Source: Sanguinoderma infundibulare (taxonomy: Eukaryota; Basidiomycota; Agaricomycetes; Polyporales; Polyporaceae). From it: a DNA stretch of 64,000 nucleotides. Made by a program: the position numbers and the translations under genes. The notes beneath the pieces are model-generated. The model had not been told where the DNA came from. It worked only from the letters and a program-made list of their open reading frames with translations, and searched no databases. Positions 23,292 to 34,771 of this stretch are shown piece by piece. The stretch covers positions 4,269,477 through 4,333,476 of the forward strand of contig JAVLRN010000003.1 in assembly GCA_032821775.1 (NCBI GenBank), read 5' to 3'. The first letter of the stretch is position 1; each line of letters opens with the position of its first letter.

Positions 23292-23768
23292 CGACACTGC
23301 GTGAATTCCTAACATCAGCAAAGGACACTCGACAGACGGTATCTCCCTTCAGTGAGGTAGAATATCTCACCATCATGAATCAGTTGGGTTTACGAGCATG
23401 GACGTGCGTTCAATCGATGCACCACTGCGGCGACAGGCGTGTCCGGATATTTTTCGTCCTCCGATTCGGTTTCCGAAAAGGCGGGGTATTAAACGTCGCT
23501 TACACGGCTAATAACCTGGGGTAAGACGACTTCGAGCAACGATGGAAGTTCGATATGCCTAGAATCACCGAGCAGTCAGAGGTATCGGAAGAGAACTAAA
23601 GCGCCGCGGCCGCGCACTAGGTATGTAATTGGCCTGCCGGAAAATCAATCCTATTAAAAGTCCCTGCGTATACTGCTACACAACACCGTTAACTGTATAC
23701 GATAGTAGATGCTGCGACCAATACACCACGAATGTGTCGCTGTCATATGCCGTATGATATCAACCCAC
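23292..23768. other. Intergenic between F-box paralogues
   Basis: No gene recognised. It contains the expected 5' region of the preceding gene; a coiled-coil exon like that of the next paralogue was looked for and not found. Confidence 0.45.
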
Positions 23769-25746
23769 TCAAGCTGGCAAAAGGTGGTCAAAGTCACCGC
23801 GCCCGCAAGCCCGTACAAGCCATTCGACGAAAGGCCTGTACTTCTCTCGATTGCTCGAATCCAAACCGATGTCGACGTCCTGGTCGAGCGTCGCCGGACT
23901 CATCAAGGCCTGTTCGGGTGCGACGTCCAAGTCGGGATAGTACGGCCCCAAGTCCGAGTGAGAACGAGTGTCGTCCCCGCCTTCATCTGCGTCCACATCC
24001 CCGGGCCTGTCCTCCCCATTCTCATACTCGCTGTCTGCCTCGCTGATCGAAGCGTCGGAATCGGACGACAAAGACTCCGAGGAGTACTCCGAGCCATCCT
24101 CCTCCGAAGGTTCATACCCGTCGTCCGAATCGTCGCTGAGGTCCGAGTCCTCCATGGTGTCGATGGCGTTCACGACCGCCCACGAATGCTGACGCAGCTT
24201 CATGTTCCCGTGCAGGACGTGTGTAATCCCCCCGGTGGTATAAAGAAGCCAGTTCGCGAACCCGTCGGATTCGCCGGCACCCGGGATGTCGGAGACGTCC
24301 TCGATCGCACGGTTGGAGCCCAGCATGAGCGACGGGTGACAAGCGATTGGAAACATTTCCCCGGTTACGACAAACCGAATCCTTTTGAGTTGAGGGAAGT
24401 ACGACGTCGGGGTGAGGGCAATGGAGCGGTACTTGGCAATGCACGGGGGCCTGAGGATGTCGAAATAGCGAAGAGTGGGAGAGTTAATGTCGATTGCGGA
24501 GAGATCGTCGTCCACGATGGAGATGGCGAGGTGCGATATAGAGGGACAGATTTTGTGCAGGCGCGGGAGGAGCATTGCATGTGAGGGGACTGAAGAATCG
24601 AGGTGGATGAACAAGTAAGTGAGCCGGGAGCCGTGCGCCTCGAGGACGGGAATGGGAACAGAGAATGTGGAAGTGAAAGTGAGGGACGCGAGGGTGGGCA
24701 TCGTCCATCGCGTACTGACGTATTCAGCGAACTGAGGGCAGGTTAAGTCGATGGAAAGAGTGGTGAGAGCCGGAAAGTTGAGGGTTGGGGATGGGTCAGA
24801 GAGGAGATCAATGCTGTTCATGGGTATGTGGCGGAGGACGAGAGAAGTGAGGTGTGGTGCGCAGGAAAGATTTTGAGCAAGCGGGTCAAAAGAGCCATGA
24901 GAGGTCGTCAGATCAAGGTCCAAGGCCCGGAGGCGAGATGAAAGCTGTCGGGCGAGAAAACTTCCGGCATGGCTTGGCTCCGAGTCCAATATCCAAATTG
25001 GATTGAAGGCAGAATGACCGTGTACTGCCTCGTCCGCCAGCGCTGTCATAGGCCCATCGAATATTAGGAATTCTGGATTGGCCCGGAACGTGAAGGAGAG
25101 AAGGTAAGTACACCGGCTGAGGATATACTCGAAATCGTGACTGAGGGCGAGCCCAAAGCGCGTCAAGACCACAAGCGCATTCATGTGGATGGAACGAACT
25201 AGGTTCGCAAGGCCCCCATTCTGGTTCGTGCGGAAAGTGTCTGCGAGAGCAAAGATCTGGCCCATCCTCCTGAGGACTATTTCCGAGTAGAGAACCTGGG
25301 TTGCTGGTGCCGACCATGATCGGCAGACGAGGACAAGAGCCTTCTTGGTTCTTATCGTTTCCAGCCACGGATTTCGAGGACCAAGAGCGATGTCTGGATC
25401 GTAACGGTGAATCGGAGGTTGAGTAGACCTGAAGGTGTTGAGAAGAACTTCCTGGGGTAGGGAGGGGATTTGCAGACGTTGTGTCTGCTCTGGTGTCAGC
25501 AATCCTGTCTACGGTCATGGTGGGCTGAATCGAACATCGCACCGATATCCGCAGGAGCTCCTTAGTCTCGTCGAGCTGCTTGAAAGAGAGGCGGTTTGCT
25601 TCGGCCTGGACTGAGAGCTTGCGTTTCAGGGTCTTGTTGGATTGCGTCAGGGTAGCGTTTTCTGCGCGCAAACGCTGCACTTTATTGATGATATCTGCAA
25701 GCGGACGACTGAGGAACTCTTCGGCGTGTGGACTGTATTCTGACAT
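23769..25746 (-). CDS. F-box/leucine-rich-repeat-type protein, two exons
   Basis: Paralogue of the gene at 21620-23291. Exon 1 starts at ATG 25746 and encodes MSEYSPHAEEFLSRPLADII, then a coiled coil at about residues 20-60 (VQRLRAENATLTQSNKTLKR). A short intron (donor GTGCGA near 25527, acceptor GTAG near 25510) keeps frame into exon 2: IPSLPQEVLLNTFRSTQPPI (F-box), KALVLVCRSWSAPATQVLYS, MGQIFALADTF, degenerate leucine-rich repeats, TTGGITHVLHGNMKLRQHSW, and a long acidic Ser/Asp tail. The intron is unusually short (about 34 nt), so the exact junction is uncertain. About 650 residues. The C-terminus LVRACGRGDFDHLLPA corresponds to SRSQLGDFLVE of the paralogue. Confidence 0.8.
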
Positions 25747-26208
25747 GGCGACTAGTTGTGGGACTGGAATAGGGTCGAAGAAGGTGGGGATGAGGATGAC
25801 CTGGTGGTGGTTGGGTTCAGAAGTCAACATTGTGGTCAGCTAAGCGCCCATGGATCCCGACTCCGAGCTCGGAGTTGATCGGCGAATATTCTCACCACCG
25901 AGGGGCTACTTACTCTCTGGCCCGGGCACAAGGAGTCCAGAAGCTGAGTCCAAGGATCCAATGGTGGAGAATTAACTTCCGATCGACCTTTATTCGCGGG
26001 CGCCGCGCTTTTGGCCCAAATTGGAGCTCTGCCACGTACACTGATAAGTATCCCGAAGGTTTGCTTTGCCAATCCAGCTATTCTCTTCCCTTGTGCACAG
26101 TGCTGGGTTTCGATAGTATCCTTATGCCATGTTACGTACAGCGGACAATGCGGCCACGACCGTCTCCATCTCGCGGCATGAACCCCCGAACCGCCGACGA
26201 CTGCAGAT

Positions 26209-26580
26209 TCAGTCCAAGAGGTACTCACAGCGCCGGCTTTGAGAAAGGCGTTCGAGCACCGTCTGGCGGTCGTACTGCTCACGGCTCGAATCCAGAGGGT
26301 CGTTGACAAACACGAGGTGACGCCCCGTACAGGAAAATGGAAGTAGCGCGCACCATGTCCGACCCACGAATCCGAATCCGAAGATATCGCTGACTCCCAG
26401 AATGGCTCCAAGGCGTTGGACGTCGCTCTCGACTTCCGAATGAGAGACCAAGTCTCTGTACATGGTATGCGTGGTTCCGCCAGTGGAGTGCAGCAACTAG
26501 TCGGCCAGTTCGTCAGATTCGTGCGCTCCACGAAGATCGGATAGATCCTTGATGGCACTATCTAGCCGCGGGATGTCGAT
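26209..26580 (-). pseudogene. F-box family pseudogene, C-terminal part
   Basis: Minus strand reads SAIKDLSDLRGAHESDELAD, TAG, LLHSTGGTTHTMYRDLVSH, then VNDPLDSSREQYDRQTVLE to a stop at 26209. The TAG sits where the paralogues have Trp (DWLMRTTGG, NWLLYTTGG), a one-base nonsense change. The N-terminal F-box and repeats are not detectable upstream. It is the third member of the array on this strand. Confidence 0.8.
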
Positions 26581-27495
26581 GAGCGACAGGCGACAGAGCG
26601 GGGGCCAGCTAGTAGCTGTCCAGGATGGAGAATGTAGCTGAGTGCAACGTGCGATCTTCCATAAGCCGCGTAACCTGTAGACCGCGTGCGCAGAGCATTA
26701 ATATTCCCGTCTGTACCAACACCTCTGAACTCAGAACGTACCTGGCTCTTAATCCACTTTACGAGCAGACATTTGTTTGCCGTATATACGCACATCGTCA
26801 CCTAGCCTCGGGCCAAGAACATACACACAACGACCATTGAATCACTTTGTGATGTCTGCCGTGATACGCAACCGTGCAACCTTATTATCTCCATTTGCCA
26901 ACTGCAACCGCATCATCATCAGGCCCCCTGAACATCGACCATTCGGGATTCAGCAATGATTCAAACGGCCAATTATGCAGGTTTCACCAGCTCCAACAAT
27001 AGGCCCGGCATCGCTTACAGACACGACATCGACGCGGGGGCCGTTACGCCCGCAATCCTACCGACATTGGTGCCTCGTACTGCTGCAACATGCGTCCCGT
27101 AGCCTCGTCCAGTGGGCGTGCCTTGAAGCCGTACGGTCGAGCTTCCACAAATACCGTCCGAAGAACGACGACCTCTCTCTCTCCATCTGCACGGCTTCCC
27201 CGCCCTCGCATCAGCTCGGCATTGTCGTGCCAAAGCCTCCGTGTCCGTCGGTGCTCGCCGAACAAATTCACGAACCTGCTTCAACGCCGAGGATTCTTGC
27301 TTCGCTGCCCCTTGACACGAATACTTGTCCTAGCTACAAGCTTGAATTGTCGACGCGTTCCCACTGCACGTCCACCGCTCTGCTTCTCGTTCCTCATCGC
27401 CGCACAACATATAATGTGCCCGACCTGCTCGCCGTCCGCCAGGCTCCCGCGCAAGTCCTGATAGGCCCAACACTCCCCCAACGTAACTCAGCAGC
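26581..27495. other. Intergenic; one doubtful small open frame
   Basis: Mostly without recognisable content. On the minus strand 27044-27271 an open frame ends with VEARPYGFKARPLDEATGR and could be a short exon, but no family is recognised and no splice context convinces. It also holds the 5' flank of the WSC gene. Confidence 0.35.
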
Positions 27496-28313
27496 ATGAC
27501 ACTCACCTCCGTCCGCGTCCTCGCGGCCCTCGCCCTCGCCCTCACCCTCGCGCACCTCGCTTGCGGCGCGCTCGCATTCTCCCCGCCCGCCATTCCGCTC
27601 AACTGGACGACGCTCTCGCCCTGCGCCGTCGACGACCCCGCGCGCATCCTCGCCGGCGACGTCACGACCGTCGTACCCGCCACCAATACGCCCGCAACCT
27701 GCATCGCGTCCTGCGCCGCGGCCGGCTTCGGCTACGCCGGCGTCGAGTTCGGCGACGAGTGCCACTGCGGGACGGGCCTCAAGGCGCCGCTCGACGACGG
27801 GCCCGCGGCGGTGTGCGACATGGCGTGCACCGGCGACCCGAGCGTGTCCTGCGGGGGCGCCTGGAGCATCCAGGTTCGTACGGCGTCGTCTTCGTCGTCG
27901 TCGTTCGCAGCTGTTGGTGGATTTATCTCGTGCGCGCAGTAACTGACGAGAATCGTGTCGTGCTGCGCCAGGTGTACGCCTTCCCGGCTCTCCGTCCGGG
28001 GAGCTGGGCGTACGAGGGATGCACCGTCGACACGGCCGACGCGCCCGCGTTCGCCATCTCCGCGCCGCAGACGATCGCGTCCAACCTCGATCTGGTCAGC
28101 CAGTGCCTGCAGGCCTGCTCGCGCGCAGGATTCGCATTTGCCGGCGTCGAGAATGCGAGCGAGTGTCTGTGCAGTAGCGACGGCATCGCGGCGGGCGCGG
28201 CCGCGGCGGCGAACGAGACGGAGTGCAACTCGGTTTGCCCCCTGCCGGGCGACGCGGGATTCGAGTTCTGCGGGGGCGTCGAGAGGCTGGCCGTGTTCAA
28301 GTTTGTTGGATGA
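27496..28313 (+). CDS. Secreted protein with two WSC domains
   Basis: Two exons, 27496-27873 and 27972-28313, joined in phase 0 across an intron with donor GTTCGT and acceptor GCGCCAG. The 239-residue product starts with a signal peptide (VLAALALALTLAHLACGAL). Two WSC-type cysteine-rich repeats follow: the first has TPATCIASCAAAGFGYAGVE, DECHCG and SVSCGG; the second has CTVDT, SQCLQACSRAGFAFAGVE, SECLCSS and CNSVCPLP. WSC domains bind carbohydrate and occur in cell-wall sensors and secreted glyco-enzymes. There is no transmembrane segment or catalytic domain, so a secreted or wall-bound lectin-like role is likely. It converges with the deacetylase gene. Confidence 0.85.
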
Positions 28314-28458
28314 TCGGTCGCTAAGAGCGTCGTCGTTCCGCTGTGTACATGTCGCGCTCGTAGCGCTTATCGTTCTGCGACGGTGTTTCAACCAAAAAAG
28401 TAACGATTAGCTATTCATCCAAACTCCAGTACAAAGCTTTTGGTACATACACAGGGTA

Positions 28459-31184
28459 TCAGACCGTCGACTCCTCGTCCTCCTCTCCTTCCGGCTCGAC
28501 GTCTACCTCCATACCCTCGGTGACCTCACGCGATCTCTCGCTGTCCCCATCCTCCCTGTCCGTCCCCCGCCCCCCTTGAGCCCCGTGTGCAATTCCAACC
28601 CCGTTCATGACCCGCGCATGCTCAAACCCCCGCACACCCGCCCGCACGCGCTCCGTAACGACCCGCCTGACCGGGTCCCACTCCACCCCGCTCTCGAAGA
28701 ACCGCCTCTTCCTCCCGCTCCCGTGCGCATGCGCGTGTCCGTGGCCGCAACCGTCATCGTCATCGTCCTCCAGCGCGATCTCGCGCTCGAACTCCGGCGG
28801 CAGCCGCGGCACGTCAAAGTACTTGGACGAGACGATGCTCATCCGCTTCCTGCCGTTCCGGAGCCGAAGCGAAGACCGCCGGCGGTGGACGGACTCCTCG
28901 TCGTCGACGGAGTCGTTGTCGGAGGTCGCCTCGGGCTCCGAGTCCGTCTGGTCGGATTGGGTCTGCAGGTCGTAGACGTGGCGGGCGTGTTCTGTACAGC
29001 GGGGCGCGAAGGTGAGAACACAACGGTGCAGAGAGACGAGAAGGCAGACGTACGCGCGAGCCGTTCGTCGAGGTCGTCGATGGGTGCGTGTGCGTGGACG
29101 CCGCCGAGGTGGAGGTGGTCTCCTAGGCCCTCACGCGGAACATCCTGCATCTGAACCGAGGGCGCGGGACCGAGTTTCGAGAGATAGTTCAGACATCGTG
29201 TCCTGCACAACCCCGCATCAGCCACATGCCCCAGCCTGCAACGCGAGCGATTACAAGTACACACCGAAGGTCATCAAGCGACCCGTCTCGCATGTTGAGG
29301 TCCTCGACGTTGCTCTCGAGCACCTCGAGCCGGTAGCGCGGGCCGAACCATTCAAAGTACTCGTTCCACGGCAGGTTCGGGTCGACGTCGCGCTCGATGC
29401 CGAGCGCGCACGCGGTCTCGTACGTCCATGCGCGCGCGACGTTCTTCACCGTGTACCCGCCGCCGCCGAGGAGCATGAGCGGGATGTTCTTCGAGCGGAC
29501 GTACTGCACGCAGTGCGCGTGGCCGTGCATCGTCAGGTTGAGGCCGCCGAGCTTGTCGCCCGAAAGAGAGTCGGCGCCGCATTGGAGCACGATCGCGGAG
29601 GGTCGGAAGACTTGGATGATTTTGTCAAATACCTGTCGTTAGAGGAGGTCGTGAACAGGCGGCACTGTGCGGGAGGGGTGGAGCACGTACGGGTTCGAAG
29701 ACGCTCCGGTACGATTCGTCCGTGATGCCGTCCTTAAGCGGAATGTTCACCGAGTACCCCATCCCCTTCCCCCTTCCGTGGTCCTCGAGGAGCCCAGTGC
29801 CGGGGAAGAACTCGCCGAACTTGTGGAGAGAGAAGGTCATGACGCGATCGGTCATCCAGAAGGCCTCCTCGACACCGTCTCCGTGGTGGCAGTCAATGTC
29901 TATGTAGAGCACACGGGGGACGTAGCGTAGCATCTCGAGGATGCCGAGGACGATGTCGTTGATGTAGCAGAAGCCGGATGCTTCGCGCTTCTTGGCGTGA
30001 TGCAGGCCGCCGGCCCAGTTTATGACGATGTCGGACTGGCCCTCCATGAGGCGTTTCGCTGCGGCTGTTTTGTCACATGCAGAACGTGAGAATAAGAAGG
30101 TGGGGTTGCGGAGGACCTCCGATAATCCCTGTAAATCCCTGATCCTGCGGAGCTGCCTTTTTGAAGTGCTTCCTGTGCAAGATCAGCGGCTCGAAACGAA
30201 CGCGCCAGTCTCATAGTGCTCCTCGAGGCTGCGGCGAAAGCCTGAGGAGGTTCTCCTTGCAGATTTACTGATGAATTCGTCCAATCCGTTCGGGATCTCA
30301 TATGTCTCCTTACCGAAACCACGGTTTCCTGCAGATTGTAGTCTCAATGCCTGGCGTGGCTTTGGGCCCCGCACCTGTCATACGTATGGCCCCATTTGGT
30401 AAGGCAGCATCTGGGCATGCTAAAAGCCGTTTAAGTTGTCAGGAAACACTGTCATTTCCTAGTTCCGGAGCGTTCTCTGAAATTCGTCCTTCGCATGTAC
30501 AAAAGCACGTGTTGGCTGTCATGATAGCACCGGTCCGGACGGGATGACCCACGGCATGGATGACCATGCCCTAGTTCAGACATTGGGTCAGCCCTCCCGG
30601 AGCACATTGGGCGCTTTAATCGAGCTTGGATGAGACACGGCCCGGAGGAAACCCGATTTTTTCGAGAGTAGGGATCAGGGAGATATAGGGATTGCAGTTG
30701 TGGATGAAGGAGAATAAGGGACGTACCGATAGAGCCGCCGGCAGAGATGGACGAGAACTCGAACACGCCCTCGAACGGAGGATTGTCGTCTCCAACGAGG
30801 AAGCGAGAGCCGTGGTAGGTAAGCCTTCGAGCGTTGTCTGGGGTGACTCTGGCGAGGAACTGGACGTATTCGTCGGTGTGGAAGCGGGTCATGACCTCGG
30901 GGGTGGCGCGTTTGGGACGCTGGGTGCGGGTGACCGGGATGAACACTCGTGGGTTCTGGGCGTGGTTGAGGAGGAGGAACGTACGAGGACGTGCATCTTG
31001 GGAAGCATGTCGTAGGCCTGGACGAGCTCGTGGGTGATGCGCATTCGTTGGGGCTTCATGGCATGGTGGACGCCATAGGAGTAGGACCCGACATCGGCTG
31101 GGAGGATGATGGGAGAGAGGTTGAGAATGCGAGTAGCACAAGAGACTCACGGTCATAGTAGTACGCAACCCTTCTCTTGGACAT
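28459..31184 (-). CDS. Class I histone deacetylase (Rpd3/Hos2-like), multi-exon
   Basis: Zn-dependent lysine deacetylase acting in nuclear co-repressor complexes. Start ATG at 31184 ([11 protein letters not shown]). Exons then give [67 protein letters not shown] (active-site His pair), [17 protein letters not shown] (metal-binding Asp/His), [31 protein letters not shown] (metal-binding Asp), [18 protein letters not shown] (catalytic Tyr) and [18 protein letters not shown]. All catalytic residues are present. The C-terminal tail is long and acidic ([30 protein letters not shown]), ending at 28459. Six introns: five are short, but the one at about 30070-30726 is roughly 657 nt. This gene is the intact source of the deacetylase fragments in the duplicated block. 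Confidence 0.92.
30124..30692. mobile_element. Probable non-autonomous insertion in the deacetylase intron
   Basis: The intron between about 30070 and 30726 is ten times longer than its neighbours. Its inner ends form an imperfect inverted repeat, AATCCCTGTAAATCCCTGAT at 30124 against the complement of 30671-30692, 19 of 22 positions matching. The enclosed ~570 bases have no gene. No clear target-site duplication is visible, so classification as a MITE-like element is tentative. Confidence 0.4.
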
Positions 31185-31439
31185 CTCCAGTCGAGAACAG
31201 TGGCAAGGATCAAGTAACACGTCGGTGCGTGGTAGAACAAGAGCTAGACTGAGCAGGAAGCCGCCAACGTTTTTGGTACCCCAGAAGCAGAAGAAGAGTT
31301 ACGAGTGCGAGAGATGCATGAAGGAGTATAGAGTCAGTGCAGCAATTACCATCCCCACTCCCTCCCAGATCCAACCCCGATCCGAGATCACATCGCGATC
31401 GCGTGCATGGCCCTTTCCAAGCGCTCAGCACTACTCACC

Positions 31440-31745
31440 AGCTCTGAGCTCTCACCTCGGCTTACGGTGACTTTGACCTGCATCCTGTACGGATACCGCG
31501 ATCTCCCCGCAAAACACATCAACTCGCCCACCCTCCGGTTCCCCGCGGACATCCTCAGCCGTCCATCCGTTGCCCTTAGCCCCACCTCTCATTCTGTGCC
31601 CGTGGTCGCTCCACCACCCGTCGCTCGTGCCGGGCTCGGACCGTGCTATCCGACTCGCGGACTGGCTGCTGCACACCGCCGGCGGGCTCACGCGCGCCAT
31701 GTACGGCGACATGCTCGTCCGCCAGCACTCTTGGGGCAGTCGCGA
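31440..31745 (+). pseudogene. F-box family relic, opposite strand
   Basis: Plus strand reads HINSPTLRFPADI, matching INSPTLRYFDI of the 24 kb gene, then VPGSDRAI and LADWLLHTAGGLTRAMYGDM followed by LVRQHSW, matching the block before the acidic tail. Internal deletions join these parts in different frames. It lies on the strand opposite the 21-27 kb array. Confidence 0.75.
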
Positions 31746-34159
31746 ACGACGTCCAACGCATCGGACTCGGATAGCTGGATACGCGGCTATGCCGGCACGC
31801 TGTGCTCGGTTATACGCGTTCAACACTGACAACGAGAATGTCTTTCTACGTCCTCATATGGCCTAGGCTCGCTGACGACCCCAAACTAGTCCAGAATATC
31901 CGCCTCGACCCCCGGCCATCCTGCTTGTCCTGGGTCCACCGTTCACATTGTTCCAGCAACTGCCCAGCTTAGCTGAACCAGGCCGAACCCCGCCGAGTCT
32001 GTAAGGTCGTCTGAGCTGTGATCAACAGTTGAGTTGAGGGGGCGTACGTTACCAACGAGGTATGTCCTTAAGCTTCGGCTTCTCCCTGTGGCTTTTCTCA
32101 TCTTCTCCGCCCCGCCCCACTTTCGACGACCCCTCCACGCCCAACCACCGTACGCATCCCAGAATCCACTGCATCCATGCTGGCTCAGGATACGTATTCC
32201 AGCTCTCTCCAGAGCCCTCTGCTGGAGGATGGTTTTGGAGTGAGGTATGTTTGACGTCGGCACAACGACGCGAGCGTCCGTCGGTTTGACTCGGCTTATT
32301 GGTCAGTACGTGGTGTTCTTTAAGAATAGTTGTAACATTCACTGGAGTTCAGACGACCACACAATGTTTCTGGGCGCGGAAGACAATTGTCTTTGTGTCT
32401 CAGCTCCCGTCGTCCCCGACTTCGACGAGTCGACGTGCTTTCGCGCCCTGCGTACCATCTCAGCGCGTCATCACTCCTCGCCTCACCCCACGATGACGGC
32501 CCACAGTCAACAAACCAGCTGATGCAACCTCACCCGACCGCCGCTATCGCCCTAGGATCGGTCTCAGGCCACACTAAGCCGGCATCTGCAGGTTTGCGTC
32601 CCTCGACACTTGCTCGTCGTCTTGCTCGTCAGCCGCGGCTGAGGTCCCCAGACGGCGACACCAGGTTCGCTCCCCGTCTCGACACGAACAGGGCAATCGG
32701 TTGTCGCGCGGACGCGTCCACAAGATTTAGGTGCGCTACGAGGTTCATTCTTGGCGGACAGTCCCCAGCCTCCTAACGAGTCATGGCGGAAGGTCGTCGG
32801 TGCTTGGCGTCCCTGCCTAGGGCACGCCCAGCTTGTCCAAGTGCTTCGCGTGAGAGAGGCGCAGCTATGGGAGGTCTGCGTAGAGAATGACTGGGTGGGC
32901 GAAGACTGGAGTGCCGCGCCGTCAGTGTGGGCTGGAGAGATGGGCGGGATTCCCGGAGCGTGCTGTCACTGCGGAAGACCCAGACCATGCCGCTGTCCCC
33001 TGCGCCCAATGAGCTAGCAACTCCTGAAACGGTGATTGAAGCCAAATAATGAGTGCGCATGTCTCGATGTATCTGTTCACCTGACCGAAGCTGATCTCAC
33101 GACGAATCTAGAATAGCACATTGGATGCGGACGTGACCAGTCCATCTCGTAGGACACAGCCCCACCCACTCGAGCTGAATATGGCCGATGAACTGGCCGC
33201 GTCGCGCTTCCAGAACCTCTCTACGGTCCACGTTTCGGAAGATCAGCATACGAGCTCTGTACGGACCCTAAAGGCGATTCCCTTCCCTGCTGCGTGCCAC
33301 TTCTCCTTCCTCCCTCCCAATCGCTCCCCGCTTTACGCTTCCACGACCTCCGCGCTCTCCGTACCTGCTCAGCGACGCTGAAATCGAGCCTGCGTAGATC
33401 TCTCGAATGATGTTGGGATCTCTCCGTCGTGCAAATGGATCGACAACCCGCAGGATGGCAAACCCGCGCCTGCAGAATGGCGACGCGAGATAGGCACCGC
33501 GTACTGAATAGGCCCGACGCCAATGACGTCGCCGGTGCCATCACGCCCAATCTGACCGAGCGCGTTACATGCTACCGAATAGGCCGCGAGATCCGACTAT
33601 TGTGCTGGTTCGTCTTCTCTCGCGCCCTTGTCTGATCTCGTTCGGTGCTCTGACACTGGTCGATCGTGCTTTGAATAGTGGAAGTGCCCCTCGGGTGTCC
33701 CCGCGCCAGGCCTTCTTCTGTCCGTCAAACCTTTACAACCACGCATCATCTCGTGGACGTCGTGTGGGATCCGAGTTCTCGCTCTCAGGACGGCGAACGC
33801 CCTGGCTTGGCTGCGTGACTAGCATGCTCCCTGTTTGGAGACTTGGACAGATTCCAACGGGGGTCGAACGGTTTGGGCAAAGACGGACCACAGTCGGTTC
33901 TTCGGGCAGTGCGTCGTGCTCTCTATCTGTATTGTTCTATCTTCGTGCATGATCCAACGTACTCCGAGTCCGAGTCCGCCGCTCGACCGCCCGAATCAAA
34001 CTTCCGCGACGAGCCTGCGTGCGCACAATGTCCGCATCGCTCCATATTGCACCAGCGGGATTCCCGCTGCTGTGACGCCCGCATTCGCGGAGACAGCGGG
34101 CGGAGAGATGCATCTCTTACGGCACAGCGGGATCCTCGGATCCGAGAGCGGAGGACTGT
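31746..34159. other. Gene-poor stretch, nothing recognised
   Basis: About 2.4 kb with many short open frames and no protein family, RNA gene or long repeat that I can identify. The frame at 32751-33017 has no recognisable motif. Confidence 0.5.
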
Positions 34160-34771
34160 CACGCGAGGAAAACCAATATTTCTTGTCCCTAAGAATAGGA
34201 TGAAAAATGTTAATGAAAATGTCACGTTTTGCCGAACGTTATCCCCCGTATAGAACTCGAAGTTTAAGATTTCTCTGAATGTTCGCCCAAAGTTGATGTT
34301 TCGGGCCGCGTTCCGAGGCCAACAAAATGTGACGGAGAATGTCACGTTCTATTGGCTGCACAACATTGCGGAGAACTTCGAATTTTAATGAACATTCAAA
34401 CTCAGATAGCATTTAAAGTTCTCCGCTGAAATGGTCAATAAACTTGAAGTTCTCATAATACTCGGTAAATGCTGCTAAAAACTTCAAGTTTATTGACCAT
34501 TTCAGCGGAGAACTTTAAATGCTATCTGAGTTTGAATGTTCATTAAAATTCGAAGTTCTCCGCAATGTTGTGCAGCCAATAGAACGTGACATTCTCCGTC
34601 ACATTTTGTTGGCCTCGGAACGCGGCCCGAAACATCAACTTTGGGCGAACATTCAGAGAAATCTTAAACTTCGAGTTCTATACGGGGGATAACGTTCGGC
34701 AAAACGTGACATTTTCATTAACATTTTTCATCCTATTCTTAGGGACAAGAAATATTGGTTTTCCTCGCGTG
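34160..34771. repeat. 612-bp near-perfect inverted repeat (foldback)
   Basis: Left arm 34160-34451 and right arm 34480-34771, 292 bases each, are reverse complements with no mismatch noticed on inspection. They are separated by a 28-base loop (34452-34479). The outer ends are CACGCGAGG...CCTCGCGTG. Both flanks carry TGT immediately outside the arms, a possible 3-bp target duplication. No protein is encoded; the mirrored open frames are a by-product of the symmetry. It could be a foldback/MITE element, a young palindrome or a library artefact. Confidence 0.9.

Noticed and set aside
34160..34771. Two mirrored small proteins beginning MTFSVTFCWPRNAARN
   Set aside because: They arise only from the inverted repeat's symmetry and have no family resemblance.
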